From the NCBI GenBank assembly GCA_950097015.1, contig CATNEN010000038.1:15866001-15930000 (forward strand): a DNA stretch of 64,000 nucleotides. Direction: 5' to 3'. The stretch's first letter is position 1. Each line of letters starts with the position of its first letter. The translations under genes and the position numbers were made by a program. Positions 42,938 through 54,900 of the stretch are shown here, piece after piece. Source of the DNA: Macrostomum hystrix (taxonomy: Eukaryota; Platyhelminthes; Macrostomidae). The notes below the pieces were generated by a model, which was not told where the DNA came from, made no database searches, and saw only the letters and a list, made by a program, of their open reading frames with translations.

Positions 42938-44804
42938 GCGCGGTGCTTGTGGCCAGCCTGCTTATCCTCCTAGTCACCAAGGGTGTGGCCCAGCGCCGCC
43001 GAGCTGGAGCCTGCCATTGTGCCAAGTTCACCTACTCCCAGTGTCAGCCGTACGAGGGCGCCTGCGGTCCGGGCGTCAAGAAGGCCTTCTGCCAGCAGAA
43101 GCGATGCCAACCGAGGCGAAAACTAGTCCGCTGCTCCATGCCCTGCCCTGGGGACAAGGCTGCTGCTCTGCACGAAGGTGAGGGAAATATTACACGCGAT
43201 ATGAGAGTCCGGACATGACAAAACCATCTGAGAGCCTAGCGGAACGGTGAAACCTTTATTTTTAGCTTGGGAGGAAGGAATAACCAAAAATTGTCGTATA
43301 TTTAAGGCTGCGCTTCTGACTGTCAAATTATCCTAATAGAGCATGTCATGTTGTGGTCTCCGATTACAGACTTACCACGGGGGCATAGTTGTGCAAGAGC
43401 TAAATTACCTGCGACCAGAGAATAATCTGACTGCAATACCAACCCTCCTCAAACTTAGGTGACCGCAACCGCATAGCCTCAGGCGCCTGTGTGTACAGCG
43501 TACGGCGCCAGAGCCACTGGTCACGATGCACGGAGGGCGCAAAGCATCGCTCAAGAATTCTGTTCTTGCAGACAGCCAATTCAGCAGCCGACTGTCCACC
43601 AACTAAGACTGAGCGACGCAGCTGTCGAGCCTCAAAGCCGCGCTTGATAAAAAGTGAGTCGGATTTAAACTTCAATGTGTAATGACTCGTAGCTTATTTA
43701 TAACTAATTCAAGCTTATTTTCGCGAAATAAATTTCTTTACCTAATCACAGTCCTCACCCTTACTGCTGTCTCGAATGCGATTCCCGCTTGAAACTATTT
43801 TACATGCCGCTCGGCTTTTATCCATTTTCTCAGGAGTTCAAACTGCTTGAATTATATTTTTGTTGAGTCCATTGAAACAACACATTCCTACTATTGTTAA
43901 GGACGATTCTGTCAGGAGTGTGTCTGTTAGGGAGGATTCTATCAGGAATGTCTAGTAGGAAAGATTCTAACAGGAGCGGGTCTGTTAGAGACCATTCTTT
44001 CAGGAGCGGGTCTGTTAGTGACCATTCTTTCAGGAGCGGGTCTGTTAGTGACCATTCTTTCAGGAGCGGGTCTGTTAGTGACCATTCTTTCATGAGCAAG
44101 TCTAGCTGTTAGAGACCATTCTTTCATGAGCAAGTCTGTTAGTGGAATAGTCTGGAAGGGCCTATTCTGTTAGTGATTATTTCGATAGATTTCCTTTGAA
44201 GCTCTCTAGCTCTTTCCAGCAAAGAGCTAGAATATTCTCAGAAAATACCAGAAAAAAGGTTTTCAATAATTCATTCGTTTGATTTTTGCTAGAAACATTT
44301 CAAGCTTCTCGCAGTAGCATCGACAAAATTGACTATATCAGAATAGACTAACTGAGAAGCCATCAATTTTCTGAATCCCCTTAGAATGCATTTACGAACC
44401 AAACGGAGTTTGGTCGGCATGCGATCGTGAGCGCAATGCAATCGAGAACACCCGGAAACTGATTGACGGAACTGTGAACAATTGCCCTGTGGAACTAAAG
44501 ACCACAATGCGCTGCGTTAAACGCGACGGCTCGAGTAAGTACAGCTAGATAAAGCGATAATCAAAACTTCTCAAGCTGATCATTTTTTCATAAAAACGGT
44601 TCCAATCGAATTCCAGTGAAATGCATCTACTCCAAATGGAGCAAGTGGTCGAAGTGTGACGATGGAGTTCGGCAAAAGACGCGCAGTCTAGTTCAAGGCA
44701 CCGAGTGCGATGAGATCACGAGAATGGTGCAGGACTGCGCTTTGCCAGGACACCTGCTGGATGAAGGCGCTGTCCCAAACGCTGACTCTGTTCTTAGAAA
44801 ATGA
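42938..44804 (+). CDS. Midkine/pleiotrophin-like secreted Cys-rich protein (first exon missing)
   Basis: Exons are 42938-43177, 43576-43653, 44385-44534 and 44617-44804, all phase 1 joins with GT-AG. The first visible exon starts after TCCTAG and codes the end of a signal peptide (LVASLLILLVTKGVA), so a short ATG exon lies upstream. It then codes a pleiotrophin-N-like module (ACHCAKFTYSQCQPYEGACG ... VRCSMPC). Exon 2 codes a short basic Cys segment. Exons 3 and 4 each code a module starting KCIY (KCIYEPNGVWSACDRERN; KCIYSKWSKWSKCDDG), like the C-terminal midkine domain or a thrombospondin type-1 fold. Midkines are heparin-binding growth factors; Drosophila homologues are the miple genes. Having two C-type modules is more than the usual pair of domains. 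A TSR-family protein is the alternative. Confidence 0.72.
43905..44150. repeat. 30-bp intronic minisatellite
   Basis: Repeats of GACCATTCTTTCAGGAGCGG plus GTCTGTTAGT, about five good copies and several degenerate ones, in intron 3 (between the exons ending 43653 and starting 44385) of the midkine-like gene. The short Ser/Asp/His-rich ORFs it creates are not genes. Confidence 0.8.
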
Positions 44805-45836
44805 TCAGCTGATGGGTAGCGACTGTTTGACGTAAAAGTTGTCCTGAAAAAGTCAATGCTGAAGTATGTGTACATGTTAAGCACTCGATTATAACAGAGC
44901 GCAAAATTTTCACATTAAGGTCATCGTAGGATGGTTGTATAGTATGGTAACAATTAATCATGTTATTTCATTGACGATATTAAGTACGATATTCAATTAA
45001 CATTCAAAGCAATGACAAATTAATTACTACTCTGTTGTTAGCAGCTCGTCAAAGTAAACAATATCACCCCAAATGACCGCTTAAATTTACTTTTGTTGTT
45101 TATCGTATTTTGTTCTCTCTGTGATTTCGTTAAAGGCAGTTAATTTAATTTATTTAGAAACCAATTACACATAGGCCATTCAATTGGACAACAACAAATT
45201 GTGTTACTTTGCACCTTCAAGCACCATGAAGATTTTGTGTAAAATTTTGTGTGTAAAGTCTTAAAACTTTAACTTTAAGACTCTGGTGCCAGATATTTTC
45301 TGAATGAAATTCGAAAGGACGTTGCTACAATTTTTAGGCACATTTTTATTTTAAAATAATTAGTTGCAGAGATTTTCGATAAAGACTCTTTGAGTATGCC
45401 CTTAACACATTTGAGTACAATGCAAAAAGTGATCGTCGTTATAATTAACAATTTAGATATACAAAGCTACAACGTCACATTTTCCTTTCAAATTACTATG
45501 CCATTAATAGTACATTCTTTCTAGGGCATGCGTATTATGTTTTTTCGATTCGATTTCTATGAAAAGTATTTTAACTTGCCGAAGAATACATATTGCAGCT
45601 ACAAGCCTACAAGCACTAAAATTAGCTGCGTAAAAAGATAATCTTTCAAAGGTAGTCTTGATATACAGTCGCTAATGTGATAAATGTACTGAAAAACATT
45701 CTAAATAGTTTGGTCTCATTTCTACAAGCTTTTCTACAATCTTCCAGTTTTGCCTCGTATGTCTTGAAAGCAGCTAATGTAGAGAAGCACAAAGCTCGTG
45801 ATTTTATCGTCTTGAGTTATTCAGTAAAATATGACT
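44805..45836. other. Gene-free spacer between convergent genes
   Basis: AT-rich 3' flanks of the midkine-like (+) and DUF1330-like (-) genes. No repeat or RNA gene recognised. Confidence 0.4.
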
Positions 45837-46472
45837 TTAGTGCACATTTAAATTGACGCCAACCAACACGGCGCCTGTGGCGGCGGTCAGCGCGAAGTGA
45901 TGCACCCGAACACCGTTAGCCTGGCGGTATCTCCTCCAGGCCTCAACATCTGGCCACTGATTGACCACCAGGTATTTGGGGCTCCAGGAGCTTCGCAGCC
46001 GGTACTGCAGGTAGTCCGGGCAGGCAATGATGTTCCATCGGCCTTCGCTGGGATCGTTCAGCTCGGCCAGGTATTCATTTTCAAACGCAGTCTGGTCGCG
46101 AAAGTCGCTCCAATCGTTGACCTCCACAACTGACATGGCCTTGTCGAAGGCGCCGCGAGCTGGCACAAGCAGTATGGCGGCCGACCACAGCCAGTCCTGC
46201 TGGCGCACTTCATTAGTGCACTCGTACCAGTACTTGGCCGCGTCAAAGCTGGGAAAGTACAGCAGGCCGTAGCCGAACTGTCTGCGATCGTCGCCTTCGA
46301 TGAGTTGTACGTCGGGCAGAAAGGCGCAGTCCTGGCCACCGTGGCTTCGCTGAATGATGGACGCGATGCGTTTGATGCTGTTGTGGTAATTGTAGGCGAT
46401 GTCTTTGCCGAAGCGAATCACTGCGTAGTAGCCAACATTTTCGGGCTCCTTGAGGCCCCGATAGGAAGCCAT
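45837..46472 (-). CDS. DUF1330-like dimeric alpha/beta-barrel protein
   Basis: A 211-residue single-exon ORF starting at ATG 46472. Residues about 13-100 match the DUF1330 pattern: GYYAVIRFGKDIAYNYHNSI, then HGGQDCAFLPDVQLIEGDD, then FGYGLLYFPSFDAAKYWYEC. DUF1330 proteins are small barrels of unknown activity related to ABM/EthD-type domains, common in bacteria and found in some animals. The second half (WNIIACPDYLQYRLR, YLVVNQWPDVEAWRRYRQ) has the same strand/helix rhythm and may be a diverged second barrel, giving an intramolecular dimer. There is no signal peptide, so it is probably cytosolic. It is transcribed away from the septin gene with 1.4 kb between. Function is unknown. Confidence 0.68.
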   Translation of the reverse strand: MASYRGLKEPENVGYYAVIRFGKDIAYNYHNSIKRIASIIQRSHGGQDCAFLPDVQLIEGDDRRQFGYGLLYFPSFDAAKYWYECTNEVRQQDWLWSAAILLVPARGAFDKAMSVVEVNDWSDFRDQTAFENEYLAELNDPSEGRWNIIACPDYLQYRLRSSWSPKYLVVNQWPDVEAWRRYRQANGVRVHHFALTAATGAVLVGVNLNVH

Positions 46473-47886
46473 GATGAGTCGGATGGTCTGTTTGAAAATC
46501 CAACGTCACTGTCGCTCACTTGCGCCTTACCTTGACTTCTAGTCCACAGTCCTTTGTACCGTCGCTATAGGTTGACCTGCCTCGCTCCCTCTAACTATCT
46601 AGCTCGCTCACGCAAGTAATATTTTCCTTACGCCCATCTCTTTCCTAAAGTGTTGTCCATGACGACCGACCTCAAGCAATGCTCTCGACGGGTCTCTATC
46701 TCTGTTCAATTTTTCTGCGAGTGTGAGCACTGCAGCTAGAATAAACTCAATGAGCAAGCCATAGAGAAAAATCTACTGGGCCAGTAGAATAGGTTCTTCT
46801 TTTTTTCTTTAAAGAGGCCAACCAGCCTCTTCCTGCTGCTGTGAGTGCTGTGAATAGAGGCCAGTTTTCATCCGATACTTTAACCATGATGCACTTCGTG
46901 TGATTATTCAACTATTGTTGTTTAAGTGAGATATAATCTCGTAAACTATCAAAACATACAAAAACTCTTAGTCATGCATTCTGGTTGGGGCTCAGGTTAG
47001 ACGATGAAGCCTATACGAAAAGGTGTCTGAATGCACATCGTTATGCCACAGGAATTTAGTAAATGTACCATGTGTTCATTAGAACTATGAGAAAGCTACA
47101 ATCACAATCTCACTTCTTTAAAGTGTATCAGAGATATCTTGATTGTATCGATCGCGACCGCGGCATCAGGGCTCCTACTATACCAGCACATTAGCTTCAC
47201 TATATGTTTTGAGCAAGAACGATTTCAAGTTTTCTTTAATACATAACCAGCTGAAATTCTAAAAACGTTCTGCAGTTCATGGCATGCTCGTTCAGTATTT
47301 CATAGTGTGAATTATTTATTTCTAGAACCTATAGAAATAAACGACATATAAAGTGGCGATTCATTTAGAGCCCGCAGCAGGTTAATTTTGCTCACAATGC
47401 GATGCCATTATTCCTTCGCTCTCGTTTCTCTTTAGCATTGCAGCAGTTCTAAATACGTTAATTGGCTGTCAACCGAGCCCATTCTCTTGGCACTCGAAGC
47501 CTAGCGCATCTCGAAAAGTTTGCATTCCGAGATGCGTACAACGGCCGTCTCTGCTATATTGCTCATTTAATCTATCCACTCTCAACAAGACAGTAAACTT
47601 GACTAACCTTGGCCAGGTGTACACAGAGGTAGCACAACCCTAAAATATTCGGCATTAGCACACAAACCAAGCGGAGAACACACAGCGACACAACCGCACA
47701 ATACAGCAGCGGCCCGTTACAGAGTCCCGGCCGACTGTCTAGTCCTGCTTCGTCAGCATTCGCTGTCGTTTCAACGCCGCGGCGAAAGTGAGCCGCAGGG
47801 CCTGAGTAAACTGCAATTATTTGCTCCACTCTTTCCACTTGAGGCTTGACAGAAAGAGCGGAGAAGAAAGAGTGTGGGAGGCAGAA
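46473..47886. other. Divergent intergenic region (DUF1330-like / septin)
   Basis: 1.4 kb with no supported gene. It must hold the promoters of both flanking genes, but no convincing TATA or initiator could be singled out. Weak ORFs at 47572-47919 (minus) overlap the septin 5' end and look spurious. Confidence 0.4.
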
Positions 47887-50121
47887 ATGTCCTCGGATAC
47901 GGAGTCGTTCACTTCGCATTCGGGCAGCATAGAGCAGCAGCTGGAGTCAGTACTTGAGCTTGGCACTAGCTCTCTGCAGCAAAGAGTTTCGGCTACAGAA
48001 GGAGGCGGCGCGAATTTTATAGAGGCTGCTGGGACAGCTGGTCCATCTAGGTGAGAAGCATCGATACATGTACTATTATGTATTACTTCATATATTAGTT
48101 AAAAACTTTGCACCACAAATCTTCCAGCTATCATAGAGCAGACGACGTCGCTATTGACGAATCTTCTCACGGTTCGTTTTCGGAGGAGGGTGAAGCCGAA
48201 GGTGAGGGTGGAGCAGCTGCCGGGCGGCGGAACGAGGAGGCGGGAGAGGAGATGCAACATCAGCAGGTTGCAGATGACAATGACTCGGATGGCAGCGAAG
48301 GTAAATTAGCTCAAAGAAACTTAGTATCTGATTATACTTTTTATTTGAAGATTTATCAAGTGCCAACCATCGATAATAAACATTTCGATAACCACATCCA
48401 GATCATGCCGTCAATGGTCGAATGGACAGTCGTTCTTCCAGTCAATTTCAAGTGCACGAGTCAGGCCGCTTCGATGCCAGCAGTCGCGATTTGGACCTAC
48501 GCACAGTGTCTCGCCAGCACTGCAAGAAGTCGGCTAGGCGCGGCTACGACTTCAAGCTGATGCTTGTTGGCGAGAGTGGAATCGGCAAGACAACTCTCAT
48601 CGATAGCCTCTTTAATGTGGAGAGCACAAGAAATCTCGGCAGTAAGTACGTCAGAAATCACCGCGACACAGTCAGCACCACAAAGCTGTGCGAGCGATTT
48701 TTCGAGCTCGAGGAGGGCGGCGTCACGGTCAGGCTGACAGTGATTGACACTCCGGGATTTGCCACCGAGCTGGACAGCCGCGGCTGCGTGGAACCCGTGC
48801 TCAGCTACGTGGAGCGCCAGCTGGATGACTACTACCGGATGGAGCAGGGCACGGACAGGTCGAAGCTACAGGACGGGCGGGTTCACGCCCTGCTCTACCT
48901 GATTAATCCATCGAGTCGGGGACTTAGGCAGTTGGATGTGATGTGCATGAAAGCCCTCCATAGCAAGGTCAACATAGTGCCAGTCATCGGCAAGGCTGAC
49001 AGTCTTACACCAGCTGAGAAGGCTAGCCTCAAGGCTTCGATTCTGCAGGACCTCGGCAGGCACGGAATATCGACCTACACTCTACCGGAATTCGACGAGT
49101 GCTTCGGGCATCAAACAGATCAGACTGGAGACGATGTGTACCTGAGAAATCAATACGACACGCTGAGAGGCGCCATGCCGCTGGCGGTTGTGGGTTCCAG
49201 CCAATTAGTGAAGAGCAACACCAGCGGTCAGTGGATCAGAGTTCGCGAATATCCGTGGGGGATCGTGGACATTGAAAACCCGGAGTTTTCCGACTTTTTG
49301 AAACTGCGCGAGTTGCTCATGTGAGTCATTTACTTTTGAATTGCATAAAATTTACCTGGATGAAAATAATCGAATAGGAAAACTTAGAAGATGTAGCAAC
49401 ACACATTCCCGTGGTAGACTTTAAATCATCATTTTCGCTTTTTTGGTTGTAAATCAGGAAGAAGGACCTTAGTAGATTTGATAATGCAATCCAACTCTAC
49501 TTCAGACAGTACATGGAAGACTTCAAAGAAAGGACTCACGAAGTTATCTATGAACAGATTCGACTTAGCAAGCTCAGACAAAACGACTGGCAGATGTCGC
49601 GGTAAGTGTGTCGAATTTGCTTTATTATCTTCAAAGGTACCAGTTTCTTTCTTGCTAGTGTGTCTCGTTTCGCTGAACTCCGAAGTAAAAATTTATCTAA
49701 ATGTCTTATTCTGAATCTAACACTAGCCCATACTCAAGCAATGTATTATACAATGCAAAGCATTAGGATTACGTCTATTAAAATTCTGTACAATTCGAAA
49801 TGAAGAATGTCCAAGACCCTGGCCGAGCGGGATCGCCTACTGCGCGAAAAGGAGGACGAACTTCGCCGTCTGCGTGAAGCTGTTGAAGGACTTCAGAGGG
49901 CCAGCACTAGCAGCGACAGTAACAGCAGGTCGTCGAGCTTGCCAACGGCGTCGCACGAATCGACGTCGTCGGCGATGGCTGGCATCAACGCCAGGGCGTT
50001 CGCGTCGGGCAGTGGCGGCGGTGCAGCGGCGATGCAGCAGCGGCTTACTTCAAGCAGTTCGGCTGCCTACGGCCCACAGCTGCGTTCCAGAAAGCTGGCG
50101 ATGAGCTCGCAGTACAATTGA
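47887..50121 (+). CDS. Septin (divergent, acidic N-terminus, C-terminal coiled coil)
   Basis: Exons are 47887-48050, 48128-48300, 48402-49320, 49506-49601 and 49806-50121; phases match. ATG at 47887. The first two exons code an acidic, Ser/Glu/Gly-rich tail of about 110 residues. Exon 3 codes the GTPase: G1 GESGIGKTT, G3 DTPGF, a KVNIVPVIGKADSLTP stretch with G4 GKAD (AKAD is usual), and the septin unique element near its end (YPWGIVDIENPEFSDFLKLR). Exon 4 gives YMEDFKERTHEVIYEQIRL, the family's C-terminal GTPase helix. Exon 5 codes a coiled coil (LAERDRLLREKEDELRRLRE) and a Ser/Gly-rich end. Septins form filaments at the cortex and cytokinetic ring. After DTPGF the usual G-D-A-V run is replaced by ATEL. 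An acceptor 48 nt upstream (exon from 49458) would keep frame and add 16 residues. Confidence 0.9.
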
Positions 50122-51958
50122 ATATCGGAGCTCAGAACTCTAGCATATGCTATGCGATGCTTTTGGTCATCTGGAAATCTAGCTATAATAGTTGCAATGT
50201 TCTTTTAATCCATGGTTCGAATCATTTTTTGGTCACGCATGTAGAAATTTTCTTCACCAAAAATTTTCCGCTCAGGAAAATGCTTTGAGATCCGATAAAA
50301 AAACTTCCAGAATCACAAAGCATCTGCATCGTCGAGATATTCAATGATTCTCGTCGGGTGCATGGTGGCAAAACCTTATTTTTTTGCTCACAAAATTTTT
50401 ACATGCTACAATATCAGCTACTATTGTTGATATAATTGTATTGATTATATTGCTAATTTTTATATTATAAATTTTTATATTATATATTAGAACTGCAGCT
50501 GTGACGAAATTAACGGCAGACAGAGTCAGGCGGAAGTTTAATATTCCAATTAGAGTCCAGAGTTCGCGTAATCTAGTGTAGCGGTAGCACTTTATCTTTA
50601 TTTATTATCACTGAGACACACGCGACAAGCAATATAATTAAAGTCAGGTGCAGGAGCTCAATGATGACGATGCAATAGAGAAGACAGCGGATGACAGTAG
50701 ATAGGTAATGACAGAACGAAACACTCGGCAGAACAGTGGGTAAGTAGGTCGCAGTGAAAGTAACAGTGGCCGGGTCAAGAGCAGTGACAAAAGGGGTGAG
50801 CCGGTTAAGGGGCACGGGCGGGCCCAGGGGGCCTAGTTAAATAAGCTAGCCCGCGGTAAAAACAGGGCGATCGATAATCTAGAGAAACAGAGCACGCACG
50901 CTCATTGTCTGAGAGAATTGACATTAATGCAACTGCGAGATAAGTTTAGGGATAGCGCGATGTGCGTTGGCGTTTACTTACAGTAACAATCTAAGAAATA
51001 TACGGAATTACAAAGTTGGTGACAGCGTAATTACATTTGTTAAACGGCCCAATTCAGTACCACATAAATTTAAACTTCATAGGGGCTCTTGCAGTAAGTG
51101 ACAACATCACAGCAGCAGTGTTTGTTGTCCTTGGCACTAGGGTCTTTGACAAGAATCGCTGAATATCTCGACGTGCTGACTTCGGATGGCTTTGAAAGTC
51201 GGTCCATCGAAAAAGTTCGAAATCTTGATCCAAAAGAGGTGAATATATTATTCATGTACTTATTCGAGTTTAGTTATTAAGTTTCTGACGAGGTAGTTTA
51301 ATTACGTCCATAATTTCCATTTATATTGATTTCTTATTGTCTCATACATAAAAATCGAACAAATCAGAACTCTTAGAAACTATAATTGATAAACTGTAAC
51401 TTTTCCAAATATCCCATTGTTAAATTGTATCACTACCATGACTCGATAGCTTAACAGTCATTTTTGGCATTTTAGTAGAACAAAGCGTCAAAGATCGACT
51501 GTGTCAGAAAGGTTTGTGACTTAAAGTCTCTCGCTTGAAAAAATGTATATTTTTTATGAATTCGGAAACTACGGCGATGAGAAAAAAAATCGGATACTTC
51601 AAGTCCTAACGAACGCTTGGCAAAGATCACCGGTTTTAGAAATGAATATAATTCATCTGCAATGTTTTAATTCCCTATTTTGTTCGTCACCATAGATAAG
51701 AAAGAGAACTGGATAGGGATGATAGGACAATTGGATATCCCTATCCCATAATAGGGAAAGATCTTGGAGAGTTCTCTTGTTTAAAAAATTCGAATGAATA
51801 CAGCCTTTTATTTGTGACAAGAGACAGTTTAAAGTAAGATGGTCCAATTGCACACAGCAAACACTCCGGCAAAAAGTTTGCACACTGTTTGTGTGAAAAG
51901 TAAATTACCAAAAAGCAGATGCACAGGAGTTACTGAAAAATTGTTGTCCGGTCAGAAA
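50122..51958. other. Spacer between septin and pseudokinase genes, largely MITE-derived
   Basis: No gene supported. 50280-51250 holds foldback MITE copy 2. The rest is AT-rich 3' flank of the two convergent genes. Confidence 0.4.
50280..51250. mobile_element. Foldback MITE family, copy 2
   Basis: Left part 50288-50400 (CAGAATCACAAAGCATCTGC, ATCGTCGAGATATTCAATG) and right part 51110-51240 (TTGGCACTAGGGTCTTTGAC, ATCGCTGAATATCTCGACG) are inverted relatives and match copies 1 and 3. About 700 bp of unrelated sequence (50400-51110) separates them, so this copy may carry an insertion. Confidence 0.55.
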
Positions 51959-54900
51959 TCATTCAACGGTCCTGCCGACAATATTGATCGCGGCGTTTTT
52001 GGCCAGCATGACCGATGAGCCGCGCTGTGAAACGTTCAATTCTACAATATTGAAGCACCAGTTTGTTAGGTTCCAGGCTAGCCTAACACCGCTGTCAGCA
52101 CCATCATGGATCAGAGATTCAATCTTCTTCTGATAGGTCGGCGTGTTGATGAACGCGCTAAGAGCCTCGAAGTGGAACATCATGAGCGTTACACGCCTCA
52201 GTTCGGTGTAAGCTTGGTATTCAGGTGTGTGCTGGAGAAGCAGGTTGCCTAAATACGTGGTTGTCGGTGGTTCGCTTCCAGTTGTCAAGAGTAGGTCGCG
52301 AATCTTTGAATACAGCTCTTTGATGATTTCTAATGTTAAAGACACACGGGGTCTGAAATTGTTTTTTTTACCAACAATGGCTTCATAATGAAAAGTTGCT
52401 GCAAGTGTCAGTATTCAAAAAAGGAATAAATAGACAATTTTTTTCACTGAAACTAACAGGTCGTTCGCGGCAACTTTGTAGTGCAGATCAGTCAGTGTTC
52501 TTGCGAAGCCGCTTGTAGATTTCCAAAAGTTGGACTTCATCTCTCGCAGTTTCTGCATAATGCTCTTCTGCTCTATTGAGTTGACAGACTGATTGGAAGT
52601 ATTCGTCTCTAGACCCGAATGATGTGACAACCGTCCACTGGGCTTAAAATATTTTAATTTAGAAGCGTTTGCGAAATTAGCAAAAAGGGCTTTCGTGTAA
52701 ACAAACACAATAACGTCGGGAGTTTGAATTTCACATTCGGAAAAGTTCTCACTGCTTCAGTTCACCCAGCTATACAATGGCTACAGACACTTGTAGTAGC
52801 TAGCCCGTTGGTACAGCCATGTAGAAAAGGGGTTGTAGCCTTAGTGGTTAGAGCGTCAGACTAACGACTTAAAGGTCAGGGATTCGATCAACGACTCCCA
52901 TGAAATAAGAAATAATATTTGCAAAAAGGGTTGTGAGCACTGGCGCATCATTTTTTTACTGTCGACCCGCAGCCAGTGAGGAGGCTATGTTAACCTGCCC
53001 ATTTCGGTGACTCCTAAGCACACATACTGTACGCAGGCATTCGCTCACACAGGTGTGTACATCTGTCCTGACTTTTTATCACCAGGCAGGGTGCGCTTTC
53101 TCTGTGCCTTGGAGCTGTTGGATCACAAGGGCGTAAACTGCACGACAAGCCACCAAGTCTTCTGTCCGCGGCTGCGCCAAAAATGAATGCGGCCCAACCG
53201 CGGAATCGAGCTCAGGGACGAAGAATGCGAAGAAAACAATTCGAAATAGATTTACCGTTGATTTGGATACATTGCTAAAACAGACGTCCCACGGTAGGTT
53301 GTTGGTGAGCAAGGCAATCAGGGTGTAGAATGCCGACTCAAGGTCGTGCATCGGATGAGGCTGACCGCCCTTCATGCGGATGTGCGACGCGAACCTCGGA
53401 TGGCCAAATAATTCACTTTCGCCGGTGGACTTTCGCAAATTAAAACGATCCTTGGGATCGAAAACGGTTGCCACTTTAAAGTTGGATAAGTAAAGAACGT
53501 TGAATGCGATTCCGCGTCCGAAGTACAGGTTGAACGGCTCGACGGCATTGTGTACCACGCCAAACCTGTGTATCTGGATGTTAATTATCAGTGTTCAAGA
53601 TTATTTTAGGAAAAATTAGGCAAAAACAGAAGGGGTATAATATTATCACACAGGCCCAGGATAATATACTCGACCAGTTAAAACGACATTGTACCTTTGA
53701 AAAGTCACAAACTGGCATTACATGCCAGCTGTAAGGCACAGAAAAAAATTGGTACTTTAACGGGCTAGAATTGTGTTATGACCGATGAAACCGATGAAGA
53801 AAATGACCGATTTTCGTAAGAGTCCACCAAATTGTTTGAAACCCCTTATGATCATAAACTGACTCTTAAAACCGTCAGTCGTCAGCATCGTCGAGATATT
53901 CTTGTCGAAGACCCTGGTGGACGAGGACAACTAACATTGTTCTGTGTAAACCTCTATGGTGGATCTATATTGGCCAATAATAAAAAAATAATAATAATAA
54001 TTACAAGATAATCAATATAAAATAATTGATGATGATGAGATGATGAAATTTTGTGAGGCCTATATTGTTGGTTTTGCCACCAGACACCTCGATAAGAATC
54101 GTTGAATATCTCGTCGATGCCGATGCTTTGTGATTCTGGACGTTTTTCATCGGAGCACTGTAGCCCATGTTCCGCATTTTGGTGGCGATTGGTTGAATAT
54201 TTTAGGAAATACAGAAAAAATGTGGGTATTTATAATACCCATGTGGTCTTTCTGGAATGTTAAATAAAGCACAGGAGTGCCAACAGACCTGCAGGCAGCG
54301 GCAGAGGATCTGGTCAAAGACCTTGAGCGCTGAGCCGACATCAAATGAACCACTCCGATTTGGGCCGGCCGACATGATCTCGGTGAGGTAATGCAGATTT
54401 GGGCCCAACTGCTCCATGCATAAGTAGGACAATGTACTGCGACTTTCACTCTTCCAGGGTACGATATTGCCGTGAATGTCATACACATTGTGCTGGGCCG
54501 CGTCGTAGGTGTACACAGCGTTAGGAACCTCGTCGTACTTAAAGACAATCGGAATTCCAGTCATTTCATCGAGCTCCATGTTCTCTCGCATGAAAGAGTC
54601 CCACAGGTGCTTTAATATGAGGTTCTCGCGGAACAGCAGTCGCATTGCTGGTTGCTGCATTGCTGTACAGTCCAGGGCTTCTATTTTGAGAACCAGAACA
54701 AGACCCACGTCCCATGATCGGCACTTGGCCAGGTGGTTGTTCGGCTTCTCAGCCGAGCGGGTGTACAGAGTGATCTTCTTCTCAAATTCCGGGTGAGTAG
54801 TGAACTTGTAGGTGTCAAAGTTGACTATTTGATCTCGTGGACACCTGTCAAGTGTGTATCAGGAACGATTTTTTATACTTACAATGTATAAAATTCAAAC

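Noticed and set aside
53079-53256. Extension of the pseudokinase exon to HPAW-stop
   Set aside because: The frame reads through a good splice donor (ACG-GTAAAT) into an inverted SINE; the downstream exon in the right phase is at 52642-52458.
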